Below are positions 23,543-33,292 of a stretch of DNA of 33,688 bases, in pieces. Origin of the DNA: Alphaproteobacteria bacterium (lineage in GTDB: Bacteria > Pseudomonadota > Alphaproteobacteria > UBA1280 > UBA6503); assembly GCA_021774615.1 (NCBI GenBank), contig JAJFIW010000038.1, forward strand, positions 1-33,688. Direction: 5' to 3'. Position 1 is the stretch's first letter. Each line of letters starts with the position of its first letter. Below the pieces are notes generated by a model that searched no databases, was not told the DNA's origin, and saw nothing but the letters and a program-made list of their open reading frames with translations. Made by a program: the position numbers and the translations under genes.

Positions 23543-23561
23543 GTAGCTTAACTGCTAACCG

Positions 23562-24989
23562 CTAACTATCCTTACCTTTTGGTGCAGTAAGAAGTAAGGG
23601 GAGTTTAGTTTCAACCTGCTCAAGCCTAGGTTTATTTGATTTACGGAAAGTCTTATCAGGACCTTCTTCAATCACAGTACCCCCAGCTGCAACAAGAGCT
23701 CTCGAAATATAGATCTCATCAAGTTCAGGTTCTAGGTCTAAATAATAAAAGTCGATATCTTCTAATATCGTATTTAGAAATTTCCTTAACCCTCTTGCTC
23801 CTGTTTTAAGCTCGGCACCCTTTTCGGCAATAAGCTCTAATGCATCATCAGCAAAAACAATACTGAACGGACGCGTACCTTGCACCATGCCAGCACATTG
23901 ATATTTTGCTTCTGCTACAGATACCAGATTACCGTCAACTGAGGTTAGGATCTTAAGGTAATCATCCTTTCCTAACTGCCTTAAGTTAATTGTAAAGCCG
24001 ATCCTACCAATAAACTGAGATATAAACCCTTCAGTTGCAATATTTGCTCCTGCATTGGTACTGGTATTAGTTTTAGTTTCACGGCCAAACCCTATTGAAT
24101 TTGGAGTTTGTTCAGCAAATTCAAAAACTCCCATCATCACAAATTGGATATTGGTAGTGTCTATCATTACTGTGGGAGAGCCTTTCTCCCTGCCTGTAGG
24201 AACATATACATGCTCCCCTTGGAATAAGGTCAAGAGTCTTTCTTGGACAGATCGCCCATTAACATCTTTTCCTCCTGATGATGCTCTTAGCTTGTCGACC
24301 TCATCAAGGAATATAGTGCCTCCGTTCTGATTGATCCAAGCAGCTACATCTTCAGGGTTCTCTCCAGAGCCAGGGGTTTTGCTATTCATCCACCTTTGTA
24401 CTTCTACAAAATAGTCGATGATTATTTGCTCTACATCTGTACCTACATACCCTGCAGACGTAAGCCCAGCAGTGGCACCATAGATAAAAGATGGCTGATT
24501 TAAGATTTTAACTATCTCTTCAGCAAGCAATGTTTTGCCACATCCTGTTGGGCCTATAATTAGAATATTAGATTTCTTCAAATCGCTTACTCTAAGGCCA
24601 TTATTTTCGATCATACTAGTGCAATCAGGATTACTTCTAATTTCACGTAATATGGTATTATCGTGCATCGCAGTTGCAAAACTTCTACAAGCTTTGTCCT
24701 GCCCTACAACTCTATTTTTTAAAAGTTCAAAAATAATTGCTGGTGTTAACAAAGAGTCACCAGTTGTCATATTAGCAGAACCAGCTTGGGTCTCAAGCGA
24801 TTGTAATACTAAATAAGCATCAGTCATCCATCTGGCATATGCGTCACAATAATGTGCACCTGTCTCTGACTCTTTAATAAATTTTACTTCTTCTTTAGGG
24901 TTAGTAGTAACCCCTGCCATACGATCACAAGCGCGATCATTAAAGCTGCAGCCATCAACGCTACAAAGCCATTTTTTCTTAGAAGTCAT
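23562..24989 (-). CDS. ClpX-like AAA+ unfoldase paralogue
   Basis: 475 residues. AAA+ core: VVGQDKA (94-100), Walker A GPTGCGKT (146-153), pore loop SAGYVGTDVEQI (178-189), Walker B TIFLDEVDKL (225-234), an IGFG loop (299-302) like the ClpP-docking loop of ClpX, and sensor 2 TGARGLRK (396-403). Differences from housekeeping ClpX: the N-terminus has cysteines C9, C14, C21 and C48 not in the ClpX zinc-domain pattern; the RKH loop reads RASSGG; an insertion is present near 200-222; and sensor 1 (VMMGVFEF) is unusual. It probably unfolds a special set of substrates and may still dock ClpP. AGGGAGG lies 5 nt before the ATG. Divergent from the FtsH-like gene. Confidence 0.88.
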   Translation of the reverse strand: MTSKKKWLCSVDGCSFNDRACDRMAGVTTNPKEEVKFIKESETGAHYCDAYARWMTDAYLVLQSLETQAGSANMTTGDSLLTPAIIFELLKNRVVGQDKACRSFATAMHDNTILREIRSNPDCTSMIENNGLRVSDLKKSNILIIGPTGCGKTLLAEEIVKILNQPSFIYGATAGLTSAGYVGTDVEQIIIDYFVEVQRWMNSKTPGSGENPEDVAAWINQNGGTIFLDEVDKLRASSGGKDVNGRSVQERLLTLFQGEHVYVPTGREKGSPTVMIDTTNIQFVMMGVFEFAEQTPNSIGFGRETKTNTSTNAGANIATEGFISQFIGRIGFTINLRQLGKDDYLKILTSVDGNLVSVAEAKYQCAGMVQGTRPFSIVFADDALELIAEKGAELKTGARGLRKFLNTILEDIDFYYLDLEPELDEIYISRALVAAGGTVIEEGPDKTFRKSNKPRLEQVETKLPLLLTAPKGKDS

Positions 24990-25268
24990 GGGACCTCCCT
25001 TATAGTAAGTAATAGAAAAGAAAAATTTGAAAAGAAGATTAGTTAGAATATATAGAGTTTATATAAGACTCATTAATAATCAAGCATAAAAATATTCTTT
25101 ATTTTTTTCATAATAATTTAAATATATTAATTTAATGCTTGCTTAAGGCAATAATCTTACCTACAATTCTTATATAAGTCTAAAAAGTGCTAGTGTTTTA
25201 CACTAGTAATCTATTAATTATCTTATTATTTTTTCTTCTTTTTTCTACTTTTAATAGGAGGTTCCGTT
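24990..25268. promoter_or_regulatory. Divergent control region of the ClpX-like and FtsH-like genes
   Basis: 279 bp, very AT-rich, with no open frame. CTAGTG-TTTTA-CACTAG (25190-25206) is a 6+5+6 inverted repeat about 62 bp before the FtsH-like start, and CTTATATAAG (25169-25178) is a palindrome just before it; a related TTATATAAGACT occurs near 25060. These may be operator sites for joint control. A perfect AGGAGG precedes the FtsH-like start. Confidence 0.45.
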
Positions 25269-27437
25269 ATGGATTCCCTCAAGAAATTTAAGAACTTAAT
25301 CTTTTCTAAAAAAGGGTTAATGGCTATTACCATAATAGTCTTTGTAATAACTGCTTTTTACTTCTTTGGCCCGTCCAAAGGTGATTTAGAAGGCGGACAC
25401 CCTGTTTTAGATACAGCAGCGGTTCAGCTTGCTGAAGACAGTAACTTTAAACCCTATAGAAACAGCAAAATAACCAAAGTAATATATAGTGATCTTATTA
25501 CTAGTATTGCAGATGGTACAGTTGCTGCGGTGTCTATAGAAGAAAGACCGTACCAAACAACCATTACCGCAAGAATGAAAAATGGTGAGGTTGTCGAAAC
25601 TTCAGTAATCGGTAACTCCAGTGCGCACAAAGAATTACGTGCCCAGCTAGGGGAAATCGGTATACCTTATGGCTATGATCAGCATAGCCCAAGCAATTGG
25701 TTTATGTGGTTTTTTGTAATTGCTATTGCCATTTTCTTGTTCTTTATGATTAAGGGCATGAGAAGTGGTGGTGGTGCAGGCGGCGAAGCCATGAAATTTG
25801 GTAAGTCAAAGCACAACGTGGTCGAGTATCCCACAGAGGGGTTAGAGCATGTTGCTGTTGCAGACATCACAAAAATCAACATGGAAGAACTTATCGCCCG
25901 CCTAGGCGGTAACGATAACCATGGTAGCTTAGGTTCACAAATGCATAAAGGCTTCATATTTACTGGCCCCCCTGGGACTGGTAAAACTGCTTTGGCCCGA
26001 GCCATTGCAGGTGAATTAAGCATGAGAGCCCCAGAAAATAGCAAAAAAGTTGGCATATTGACAATTTCAGGTTCTGACTTTGTTGAAATGTTAGTTGGTG
26101 TAGGTGCTGCACGAGTTCGAGATATGTTCGAGCAAGCAGCAAAAAATGCACCTTGCATTATTTTCATTGATGAAATCGATGCTATTGCAGGTAAAAGATC
26201 TGCTGATGGTATTGGTGGAAGTAAAGAAGGCGAAAATACCCTAAATCAGTTGCTTGTGCAGTTGGATGGGTTTAACGCCAGAAGTGGTATAGTGGTTATT
26301 GGCGCAACTAACAGGAAAGATATGTTAGATGATGCAATACTACGAGAAGGAAGGTTAGGTAAAGAAATTCACGTTCCTTTACCAGATCCAGCAGTACGCA
26401 CTAAGATCCTCGAGATCCACGCCCTGAAAATGCAGAAACGTGCATTTCAGGATATGGTCGAAAAAGGTCAAGAGCCTACCTCTCTACCCGAAATATTTTC
26501 AGATGATGTCATTTTTAGTAGGCTTGCCTACGAGTTATCAGAGACATCTGGCGCTGATATAGCGGGTATACTTAATGAGGCGGCAATATTAGCTGAACGT
26601 GAAGAAGCAAGTTGCATAACGCTTAGTCACATTCGAGATGCATTCCAAACCAGCAAAATAGGCGATAAGATGCCTAGAGAGCTATTATTTTGGGAGCGAT
26701 TGAATACAGCTATCCATGAAATATTGGGGCACGCCTTAATAGGCGCGCATATGCACCTAGAGCTAGGTAACATGAGAACTCCTGCAATTAAGGCTGTAAC
26801 TATCGAGCCTAGAGGCAGAGCATTGGGTTTCGTGTGGTATGCTTACTTACACGATGCAGTATCCCAAACTACCAGTGGTATGCTTTCACGCCTATGTACT
26901 ATAATGGGCGGCCGAGTTGCCGAAGATCTGTTCATGGAGCCAACAACTGGCGCCAGTAATGATATTGATCAGGCGACAGAAATGGCGGAAGCTATGGTAG
27001 GTAAGTTAGGCCTATGGAGTTCCTCTGATAAACCTCCTGTATTCAGGAACTACTACAAAAAAACCCAGATGGGTGAAAGCCTTGTTTCGGGTGATATAAT
27101 CAACCCAGAAGTAGATAAACTACTGTCTGATAGATTGTTACATACTGAAGCGCTTCTGTTGTCTTATCTCGATAAGAAAACAGTAGAAGGCAACAACCTA
27201 ATGGAAGTAATGGCTCGTACTATGGTAATCCATGGTACGCTACAAGGTGAAGAGTTCATGAAGTTGGTAAAGGGTGAAGAATTATACCCCTTATCAGAAC
27301 TACACCTTGGCGATGATGAGGAAGAATTTGTAAGCCTGTGGGGTTGCAAGGCAAAAGCCAAGCACCGCCAGGAACGCAAAGAATTCTTGATCAAAAGCCA
27401 TCCTGAAATTGCCAAAGAGTACAACTTGGCAGATTGA
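25269..27437 (+). CDS. FtsH-like AAA+ protein with disrupted protease motif
   Basis: 722 residues with the FtsH plan: TM helix 17-34, periplasmic domain, TM helix 144-161, and a cytoplasmic AAA+ module with Walker A GPPGTGKT (233-240), Walker B IFIDE (298-302) and [21 protein letters not shown]. The peptidase domain is recognisable ([21 protein letters not shown]), but the zinc motif, HExGH in active FtsH, reads HEILGH (483-488): one extra residue breaks the HExxH spacing. The pore loop reads MLVG (274-277) where FtsH has MFVG. ATPase activity should persist; proteolysis probably does not. It ends in an acidic/basic tail. Likely a membrane unfoldase or chaperone, comparable in principle to the inactive FtsHi proteins of plastids. 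Confidence 0.92.
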   Translation: MDSLKKFKNLIFSKKGLMAITIIVFVITAFYFFGPSKGDLEGGHPVLDTAAVQLAEDSNFKPYRNSKITKVIYSDLITSIADGTVAAVSIEERPYQTTITARMKNGEVVETSVIGNSSAHKELRAQLGEIGIPYGYDQHSPSNWFMWFFVIAIAIFLFFMIKGMRSGGGAGGEAMKFGKSKHNVVEYPTEGLEHVAVADITKINMEELIARLGGNDNHGSLGSQMHKGFIFTGPPGTGKTALARAIAGELSMRAPENSKKVGILTISGSDFVEMLVGVGAARVRDMFEQAAKNAPCIIFIDEIDAIAGKRSADGIGGSKEGENTLNQLLVQLDGFNARSGIVVIGATNRKDMLDDAILREGRLGKEIHVPLPDPAVRTKILEIHALKMQKRAFQDMVEKGQEPTSLPEIFSDDVIFSRLAYELSETSGADIAGILNEAAILAEREEASCITLSHIRDAFQTSKIGDKMPRELLFWERLNTAIHEILGHALIGAHMHLELGNMRTPAIKAVTIEPRGRALGFVWYAYLHDAVSQTTSGMLSRLCTIMGGRVAEDLFMEPTTGASNDIDQATEMAEAMVGKLGLWSSSDKPPVFRNYYKKTQMGESLVSGDIINPEVDKLLSDRLLHTEALLLSYLDKKTVEGNNLMEVMARTMVIHGTLQGEEFMKLVKGEELYPLSELHLGDDEEEFVSLWGCKAKAKHRQERKEFLIKSHPEIAKEYNLAD

Positions 27438-27457
27438 AGTAGCGCAAAACATTAGCG

Positions 27458-27495
27458 AAAAAAGCACCCCCTCTCTTTTGAGGGGGTGTTTTTTT
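27458..27495 (+). terminator. Terminator after the FtsH-like gene
   Basis: CACCCCCTC (27465-27473), 6-nt loop, GAGGGGGTG, then a run of seven T. Confidence 0.92.
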
Positions 27496-27573
27496 ATGCC
27501 TTGTTAGTAAATTAGCTTCTAAATACGCGATATTAAAGGTACATTTATAGAAATTACAAAATATTGAGGTAAC

Positions 27574-28617
27574 ATGTCTAAAACACCATTACAAAGCCCT
27601 GCAACAATTCTTGTATCAATCATCGCGGTTGGTTACTTATTGTTAATTGGTAAAGACCTTATATTGCCATTAGTTATTGCTATCTTGTTGTTTTATGTTT
27701 TACTTATGTTTACCAATTGGGTGCATAGCCTAAAAATTGCGGGGCGTAATATGCCTTGGCCATTATGTATTGTATTATCTGTTGGGAGCGTGGTTGGGCT
27801 AATAGTAACTCTGTTTTCGCTTGCAGCAGGCTCGGTATATACCGTTGTACAACAAGCCCCCTATTACCAAGAGAAATTAAACCACGAACTTATAAAAATA
27901 AGCCATATGCTAGAGTCACACGAGCTTGATGCCAGCATGTTGTTTGACTATATCAGCATTACCCCTCTGTTAAGTAGTTTAGGTGCTACTGTTACTAGTT
28001 TTGCCCAATATGCTGCACTTATTGCTATTTATACTATGTTTATTGGGCTCGAGTACCCATCGTTCAATAAAAAGTTAAAAGCCCTCTACCCTGAAGAGAA
28101 AAAGCATAAAAATGCCCACAAAATTATAACCGATATTACTAAAGATGTAGGCACTTACCTACAAATTAAAACATTGATGAGCATTATTACAGGGCTCTCG
28201 AGCTTTATAATTTTAGCAGCAGCTGGTGTTTCCCATGCGCCATTTTGGGGGGTTGTAATTTTTGCCCTAAACTATATCCCGACAGTTGGCTCTATATTAG
28301 CTATTTTAATGATACTCCCTGTTATTGGGGTCCAACTAGGGGTAGATAGCATTAGCATATTTGTAGCAATTTTACTTGTTAGCGTACAACTTACTATTGG
28401 CAACTTTATCGAGCCTCGGTTGATGGGGAAATCTCTTAATCTTAGCCCGCTTGTTATTCTATTAGCTCTAGCGTTTTGGGGTAGTATATGGGGTCCAATT
28501 GGTGCTCTGCTTTGCGTACCATTGATGGTTATTATCAACATTACCCTATCTAAATTTGAACAAACCCGCCCTATTGCTATTGTTCTATCGCAAAAAGGGC
28601 AAATTAAAGATATTTAG
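27574..28617 (+). CDS. AI-2E family transporter (PerM/YdiK type)
   Basis: 347 residues with seven or eight hydrophobic helices: two to three near the N-terminus, a polar stretch at about 95-140, then the conserved C-terminal half with NYIPTVGSILA, GNFIEPRLMGKSLNLSPLVI and WGPIGALLCVPL. These are the family's signature segments. Members export small molecules or act as Na+/H+ antiporters; the substrate here is not predictable. Transcribed alone. Confidence 0.9.
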   Translation: MSKTPLQSPATILVSIIAVGYLLLIGKDLILPLVIAILLFYVLLMFTNWVHSLKIAGRNMPWPLCIVLSVGSVVGLIVTLFSLAAGSVYTVVQQAPYYQEKLNHELIKISHMLESHELDASMLFDYISITPLLSSLGATVTSFAQYAALIAIYTMFIGLEYPSFNKKLKALYPEEKKHKNAHKIITDITKDVGTYLQIKTLMSIITGLSSFIILAAAGVSHAPFWGVVIFALNYIPTVGSILAILMILPVIGVQLGVDSISIFVAILLVSVQLTIGNFIEPRLMGKSLNLSPLVILLALAFWGSIWGPIGALLCVPLMVIINITLSKFEQTRPIAIVLSQKGQIKDI

Positions 28618-28714
28618 CACCTACTAATTACACAATATAGTAATATTACCATGTAAGTACAAAGTTAAACGGCTATAAACTATACTTATAAAATATTTTA
28701 GGAAGGTATTAAGC

Positions 28715-29761
28715 ATGAGTCTAGCAGTTCCACAACAGTTAAAATCTGGCGATAAAGTAGCAACCGTAAGCCCTTCTAGCGGAACGGCTGGTTTATTACC
28801 ATGGAAGTATGAAGTAGGCAAAAAACAACTGCAAGATGCCTTTGGCGTTAAAGTTGTAGAAATGCCCCATACCCTTGCAAGCTATGACGACGTTTATAAA
28901 CACCCCAAAAAGCGCGCTGAGGACTTAATGGCAGCTTTTTCTGACCCTGACATTAAAGGCATATTTGCTTGTATTGGCGGGGAAGAGTCTATGCGTATGC
29001 TCCCGTATATCGATTTTGATGTTATTAAAAATAATCCCAAAATATTTACTGGCTACTCCGACAGTACTACCATCCACTTAATGTGTTTTAAAGCTGGTGT
29101 GCGCTCTTACTATGGCCCCTCAATTATGGCGGGCTACGCCGAGAATGGTGGCCTTTTCCCTTATATGGAAAGCTCAGCTCGTAAAACTCTTTTTTCAAAC
29201 GAAGTAATCGGCGAAGTCGCACAAAATACCGCGGGTTGGGTTGTAAAACAATACCCATGGGACGATAAATCGTTACTACACACCCCACGCAAATTAAACC
29301 CGCCAATGGCACGAAAATGTATTTTAGGTTCAGGCAAAGTACAAGGCCATCTACTAGGTGGCTGCATGGAAGTTTTAGACATGCTTCGTGGTACATCTCT
29401 TTGGCCCGAGCTAGACAAATGGCAAGGCGCTATCGCCTTTTTTGAAACATCAGAAGAAATGCCTCCGATAGATAATATTATACGTTGGCTTAGAACCTAC
29501 TGCGAAATGGGCTTAATCCAAGCTTTAGCTGGTATTGTTCTAGCTCGCCCAGGGGGCGACGCTGTTGGTGAGGAATACTACAGCGCTCAGGAAGAAGCTT
29601 TCCTAAAAATTATTCGTGATGAATACAAACTAGACCTACCAATCCTCACTCGTCTAGACTTTGGCCACACCGACCCCCAATTCCTAATCCCCTACGGTGC
29701 TAAGGCCGAAATTGATGCCGACAATAAAACCTTCACTATTTTGGAGAGTGGTTGTTTATGA
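28715..29761 (+). CDS. S66 peptidase (LD-carboxypeptidase / MccF family)
   Basis: 348 residues; AGGAAGG 8 nt before the ATG. Catalytic Ser115 in FTGYSDSTT, an acidic residue in FFETSEEMPP and His in LDFGHTDPQFLIPYG form the Ser-Glu-His triad of the family. The long form with KLNPP...GHLLGGCMEVL is nearer to MccF-type proteins than to short LdcA. It may trim peptidoglycan tetrapeptides in the cytoplasm or cleave peptide/aminoacyl-nucleotide amides. The stop overlaps the Nudix start as ATGA. Confidence 0.9.
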   Translation: MSLAVPQQLKSGDKVATVSPSSGTAGLLPWKYEVGKKQLQDAFGVKVVEMPHTLASYDDVYKHPKKRAEDLMAAFSDPDIKGIFACIGGEESMRMLPYIDFDVIKNNPKIFTGYSDSTTIHLMCFKAGVRSYYGPSIMAGYAENGGLFPYMESSARKTLFSNEVIGEVAQNTAGWVVKQYPWDDKSLLHTPRKLNPPMARKCILGSGKVQGHLLGGCMEVLDMLRGTSLWPELDKWQGAIAFFETSEEMPPIDNIIRWLRTYCEMGLIQALAGIVLARPGGDAVGEEYYSAQEEAFLKIIRDEYKLDLPILTRLDFGHTDPQFLIPYGAKAEIDADNKTFTILESGCL

Positions 29762-29762
29762 G
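29741..29762. repeat. Direct repeat at the start of the Nudix gene
   Basis: The 22-bp segment starting ttggagagtggttgtttatg recurs at 30213-30234 with one mismatch, so the two copies bracket the Nudix gene. Confidence 0.75.
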
Positions 29763-30183
29763 CGATTATCCGAATTACAGAGTTTCTGTTGAACTTATTA
29801 TCAAAAACAATGACAAAATTTTGCTCGCAAAACGTGCTGATGATGCAGACGTTGCACCTGGTCAATGGTGCGTTCCTGCTGGTAAAGTTAAGTATGATGA
29901 AATCCCCATTGTCGCAGCTTTAAGAGAAGCAAAAGAAGAAACAGGCCTAGATATTGCTATTATAAGTGAAGTTAGCTGTCGTACTTCTAAAATAAAATCC
30001 AAGGGCGAGGATGCTTACCGACTTATTTATACATACCTAGTTAAACCAACAACAGACGATAAAGAACAAATTAACGAAGAGCACTCGGAGTTTGCATGGG
30101 TTAGAAAAGATGAAGTAGCACACGAATGCTTTTCATCTCTATCACCAAACCTGCGTGATATTATTATGAAAAATGCGTTTTAA
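29758..30183 (+). CDS. Nudix hydrolase
   Basis: 141 residues from ATG 29758, which overlaps the S66 stop. The Nudix box GKVKYDEIPIVAALREAKEE, continuing TGL, matches Gx5Ex7REUxEExGU completely. Hydrolyses a nucleoside-diphosphate-linked compound; the substrate is not evident. Translationally coupled to the peptidase gene. Confidence 0.94.
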   Translation: MSDYPNYRVSVELIIKNNDKILLAKRADDADVAPGQWCVPAGKVKYDEIPIVAALREAKEETGLDIAIISEVSCRTSKIKSKGEDAYRLIYTYLVKPTTDDKEQINEEHSEFAWVRKDEVAHECFSSLSPNLRDIIMKNAF

Positions 30184-30212
30184 ACCAATAATAATTACTT
30201 TATTTACTTATA

Positions 30213-30234
30213 TTGGATAGTGGTTGTTTATGAG
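30213..30234. repeat. Second copy of the Nudix-flanking direct repeat
   Basis: Same 22 bp as 29741-29762 with one mismatch. Here the ATG it contains leads to only six codons, so it is a remnant of the original junction or of a duplication. Confidence 0.75.
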
Positions 30235-30813
30235 TTATATACCTGGGTAAGGTAACTCAGCCTCGCTGACAGAGTTTATAATTTCGCATGCAACCTCAGC
30301 TGTGTGCTTTTGCATTTGTTTTAGGATGTCTATATTAATAGCTGTCTCTAAAGTTTCATGTTTTCTATTGAAGAAAAATAATTTTGAATTACCTTGTTTA
30401 TCTGGTAACTGCCATGAACCATGGCATATAGGGTTCCTTAATTCTTGGATTTTATCCAACTTGTTATAAATGGAATCTATATGTTTCTCTCCATCTTCAG
30501 TTTTATAATGCTTCTTAGCAGACTTTACAAACTCGTCTTTCAACCAACCAAGAGAAGATTTTGATGATTTCATTATCATCTTATTAAACCTCTCAATCTC
30601 TTGTTCTAGTTCATTAGGAAAGTTACCTGTATTTAATGAGTTGAACTCATACACAGACAATTCCCTATTATTAAAAACAAGAATAGCCTTTTTCAAAACT
30701 TCCTCTAAGAACCCTAGAGTTGCAACTGTTCTTCCTAAACATTCCCAGAATTCTGATTCATGCTTATGAGTAGGAAAGTTATTTGGTATTGCTTCTATAT
30801 TAATAATTTTCAC
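30235..30813 (-). CDS. HEPN-like protein of unknown function
   Basis: 192 residues, almost wholly helical by composition. It starts at GTG 30813, which has AAGGTGG 7-8 nt upstream. The segment QELRNPICHGSW carries RNPICH (R126-H131), which fits the RxxxxH motif with a polar residue after Arg seen in HEPN ribonucleases. N-terminal helices (CLGRTVATLGFLEEVLKKAI) resemble the first HEPN helix. A role as an RNase, stand-alone toxin or RNA-binding protein is possible but unproven; no antitoxin gene adjoins. It starts 15 nt after the ppsA stop, so it is probably read through from ppsA. Confidence 0.6.
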   Translation of the reverse strand: MKIINIEAIPNNFPTHKHESEFWECLGRTVATLGFLEEVLKKAILVFNNRELSVYEFNSLNTGNFPNELEQEIERFNKMIMKSSKSSLGWLKDEFVKSAKKHYKTEDGEKHIDSIYNKLDKIQELRNPICHGSWQLPDKQGNSKLFFFNRKHETLETAINIDILKQMQKHTAEVACEIINSVSEAELPYPGI

Positions 30814-30828
30814 TTTAACACCACCTTT

Positions 30829-33204
30829 CTACCTTCCCTCCACTTCCGCCACATGGTTTTTAACTTTGATGAAACTATCAGGGGTGACGGAGATTGAGTC
30901 TATTCCTGCTTTAACTAAAGTTTGCGCAAACTCGGGGCGGTCGCTTGGGGCTTGGCCGCACAGGCCAATTTTGCGCCCTTTTTTATGGGCGGCTTTAATC
31001 ACATGATTAATACTTGCTATAACGGCTTCATTATCTTCACTAAAGAGCATTGCAAGGCGGTCCGAATCTCTATCCACACCCAAAGTTAGTTGGGTTAGGT
31101 CATTACTGCCGATGGAAAACCCATCAAAACGGTCGGCAAATTTGTCGGCGAGGATAATATTTGCAGGCACCTCGCACATAACATAAACCTCAAAGCCATC
31201 TTTACCACGCTCTAGCCCATTATTTTTCATTTCAGCAAGGACCTTATCGGCTTCGTCTAGCGTACGGCAAAATGGGATCATGGTAATAACATTTTTAAAG
31301 CCCATTTCTTCTCTAACTTTTTTAACGGCTTTACACTCCAGCGCGAAACCCTCTTTATATTCGGGGCTGTAATAACGGCTTGCCCCACGCCAGCCTAGCA
31401 TTGGGTTTTCTTCCTTAGGCTCAAAGTCTGTACCACCAATTAAATTAGCATATTCGTTAGTTTTAAAATCGCTCATGCGCAAAATAACGGGTTTAGGGTA
31501 ATGAACTGCCGCAATTTGGGCAATGCCTTGCGCCAATGTATCAACAAAGTATGTTTCTTTGTTTGTATAGGCACGGGTTAAGGTTGCAATAGCTTTTATT
31601 GTTGCTTTGTCCCCTATTTTAGCGCCATTAAGCAAAGCCAATGGGTGGGCTTTGATGGTATTATTAATAATAAACTCCATCCGCAGCAAACCAACACCAT
31701 CTGTAGGAAGTTGCCACCAACGTTGCGCTGTGGCTGGGTCTGCAAGGTTAAGCATTATTTTTGTATTTGTTTTAGGGATATCGCTAATAGCTATATCTTC
31801 AACTTCAAACTTACCAATGCCATTATAAACGTAGCCTTTGTCGCCCTCTGCACAAGACACAGTTACCTCTTGCCCCGTTTTAAGCAATTTTGAAGCATTA
31901 CTGCAACCAACAATCGCAGGCAAGCCCATTTCTCTGCTAACAATCGCCGCATGGGACGTCCGCCCGCCGTGGTCGGTAATAATCGCTGTGGCTTTTTTCA
32001 TAATTGGCACCCAGTCAGGGTCGGTTGCTCCCGTAACCAAAATAGCTCCTTCGGGGAAGTGGTCTATATCCTTAGGGCTTTTGAGGTTATACACTTTGCC
32101 TGTTGCAATAGCCGCACCAATACTATGCCCCTCTAAAAGGCATTTGCCTTTCTTTATAAGGCTATAGCTTTTAAGGTTATGTGTTGTTTTACGAGACTGG
32201 ATTGTCTCAGGGCGGGCTTGCACAATGTACAGCTCCCCACTTTTACCGTCTTTGGCCCATTCTATATCCATTGGGGTTTGGTAATAAGCCTCAATAATAT
32301 TTGCCCAACGTGCTAGTTGTAATATTTCGGTATTTTCCAAAACATAAGTGTTTTGCTCTTTAACAGAAGTTTTTACGGTTTGGGTTGGCTGTGCAGAGTT
32401 CCCACCATAAATTACTTTACTTTCCTTTTCCCCCAAGGTTTTTTTAATCACAGGGGATAGTTCTTTATTACCCAAAAATGGCTTAAACGCCATATACTCG
32501 TCAGGGTTAACTGTACCTTGTACGATACTTTCCCCCAACCCCCACGAGGCATTGATAAGCACAACATTAGGAAAACCTGTTTCTGTATCAACCGAGAACA
32601 TAACACCCGACGCACCAATATCAGAACGGACCATTTCTTGTATGCCAATAGAAAGTGCCACCTGCATATGCGCAAAATTATTATTATTCCGATAAATAAT
32701 AGCGCGGTTTGTAAATAAAGATGCAAAACAACGGCGGCAATATTCCAACAATTCTTCTTCGCCAGAAATATTCAAGAAACTTTCTTGCTGCCCGGCAAAG
32801 CTAGCATTTGGTAGGTCTTCAGCAGTGGCACTACTACGCACTGCAACACTAATATTTTTTTTATGGGCTATAAGCTCCTGATAGGCTGTGGTAATTTCTG
32901 TAGCAAGATCAACAGGGAAGCTGCCATTCTTAATTTTACCTCTTATGTATTGCCCAATCTCGGCAAGGTTGCTTTGGTCTACTTTAAGGCTGGCAAGCTT
33001 AGTTTCAATTTTGCTTCTAAGGTTGTTGTGGTCTATAAAATACCAATAGGCTTTTGCGGTTGTGGCAAAACCATTTGGCACCGCAATATTTTTACTTTTC
33101 AGGTTTGCTACCATCTCGCCGAGTGACGCATTCTTACCGCCAACAACACCCACATGCCCACGGCGTATATTTTCAAAATTGATAATATAGTCACTCTTTA
33201 CCAT
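30829..33204 (-). CDS. ppsA: Phosphoenolpyruvate synthase
   Basis: 791 residues from ATG 33204, with AAGGGG about 9 nt upstream. N-terminal ATP-grasp domain: GGKNASLGEMV, VRSSATAEDLPNASFAGQQES and DIEWAKDG. The phosphohistidine swivel domain has GGRTSHAAIVSREMGLPAIV with the catalytic His. The C-terminal PEP/pyruvate TIM barrel has MCEVPANIILADKFADRFDG, then GSNDLTQLTLGVDRDS, then GLCGQAPSD with the catalytic Cys. It makes PEP from pyruvate and ATP for gluconeogenesis. Length is normal for PpsA. Confidence 0.97.
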   Translation of the reverse strand: MVKSDYIINFENIRRGHVGVVGGKNASLGEMVANLKSKNIAVPNGFATTAKAYWYFIDHNNLRSKIETKLASLKVDQSNLAEIGQYIRGKIKNGSFPVDLATEITTAYQELIAHKKNISVAVRSSATAEDLPNASFAGQQESFLNISGEEELLEYCRRCFASLFTNRAIIYRNNNNFAHMQVALSIGIQEMVRSDIGASGVMFSVDTETGFPNVVLINASWGLGESIVQGTVNPDEYMAFKPFLGNKELSPVIKKTLGEKESKVIYGGNSAQPTQTVKTSVKEQNTYVLENTEILQLARWANIIEAYYQTPMDIEWAKDGKSGELYIVQARPETIQSRKTTHNLKSYSLIKKGKCLLEGHSIGAAIATGKVYNLKSPKDIDHFPEGAILVTGATDPDWVPIMKKATAIITDHGGRTSHAAIVSREMGLPAIVGCSNASKLLKTGQEVTVSCAEGDKGYVYNGIGKFEVEDIAISDIPKTNTKIMLNLADPATAQRWWQLPTDGVGLLRMEFIINNTIKAHPLALLNGAKIGDKATIKAIATLTRAYTNKETYFVDTLAQGIAQIAAVHYPKPVILRMSDFKTNEYANLIGGTDFEPKEENPMLGWRGASRYYSPEYKEGFALECKAVKKVREEMGFKNVITMIPFCRTLDEADKVLAEMKNNGLERGKDGFEVYVMCEVPANIILADKFADRFDGFSIGSNDLTQLTLGVDRDSDRLAMLFSEDNEAVIASINHVIKAAHKKGRKIGLCGQAPSDRPEFAQTLVKAGIDSISVTPDSFIKVKNHVAEVEGR

Positions 33205-33220
33205 CACCAGTTCCCCTTTT

Positions 33221-33282
33221 GAGCATTCTTAGATACTCAGTATACTAAAGTTTACTGGCTAGTTGTAACTTAATGAATGCTC
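33221..33282. promoter_or_regulatory. ppsA promoter region with inverted repeat
   Basis: TATACT on the minus strand (33244-33239) is a good -10; the -35 is weak. The 8-mers gagcattc (33221-33228) and gaatgctc (33275-33282) are a perfect inverted pair on either side of it, 46 bp apart. Confidence 0.4.
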
Positions 33283-33292
33283 TTCTCTAGCA

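Noticed and set aside
28715-30183. Linking the MccF-type peptidase and Nudix gene to the island's HIT/aaRS set as one microcin-C-like immunity system
   Set aside because: The genes are 20 kb apart and outside the island; S66 and Nudix proteins are common housekeeping families. Kept only as a remark.
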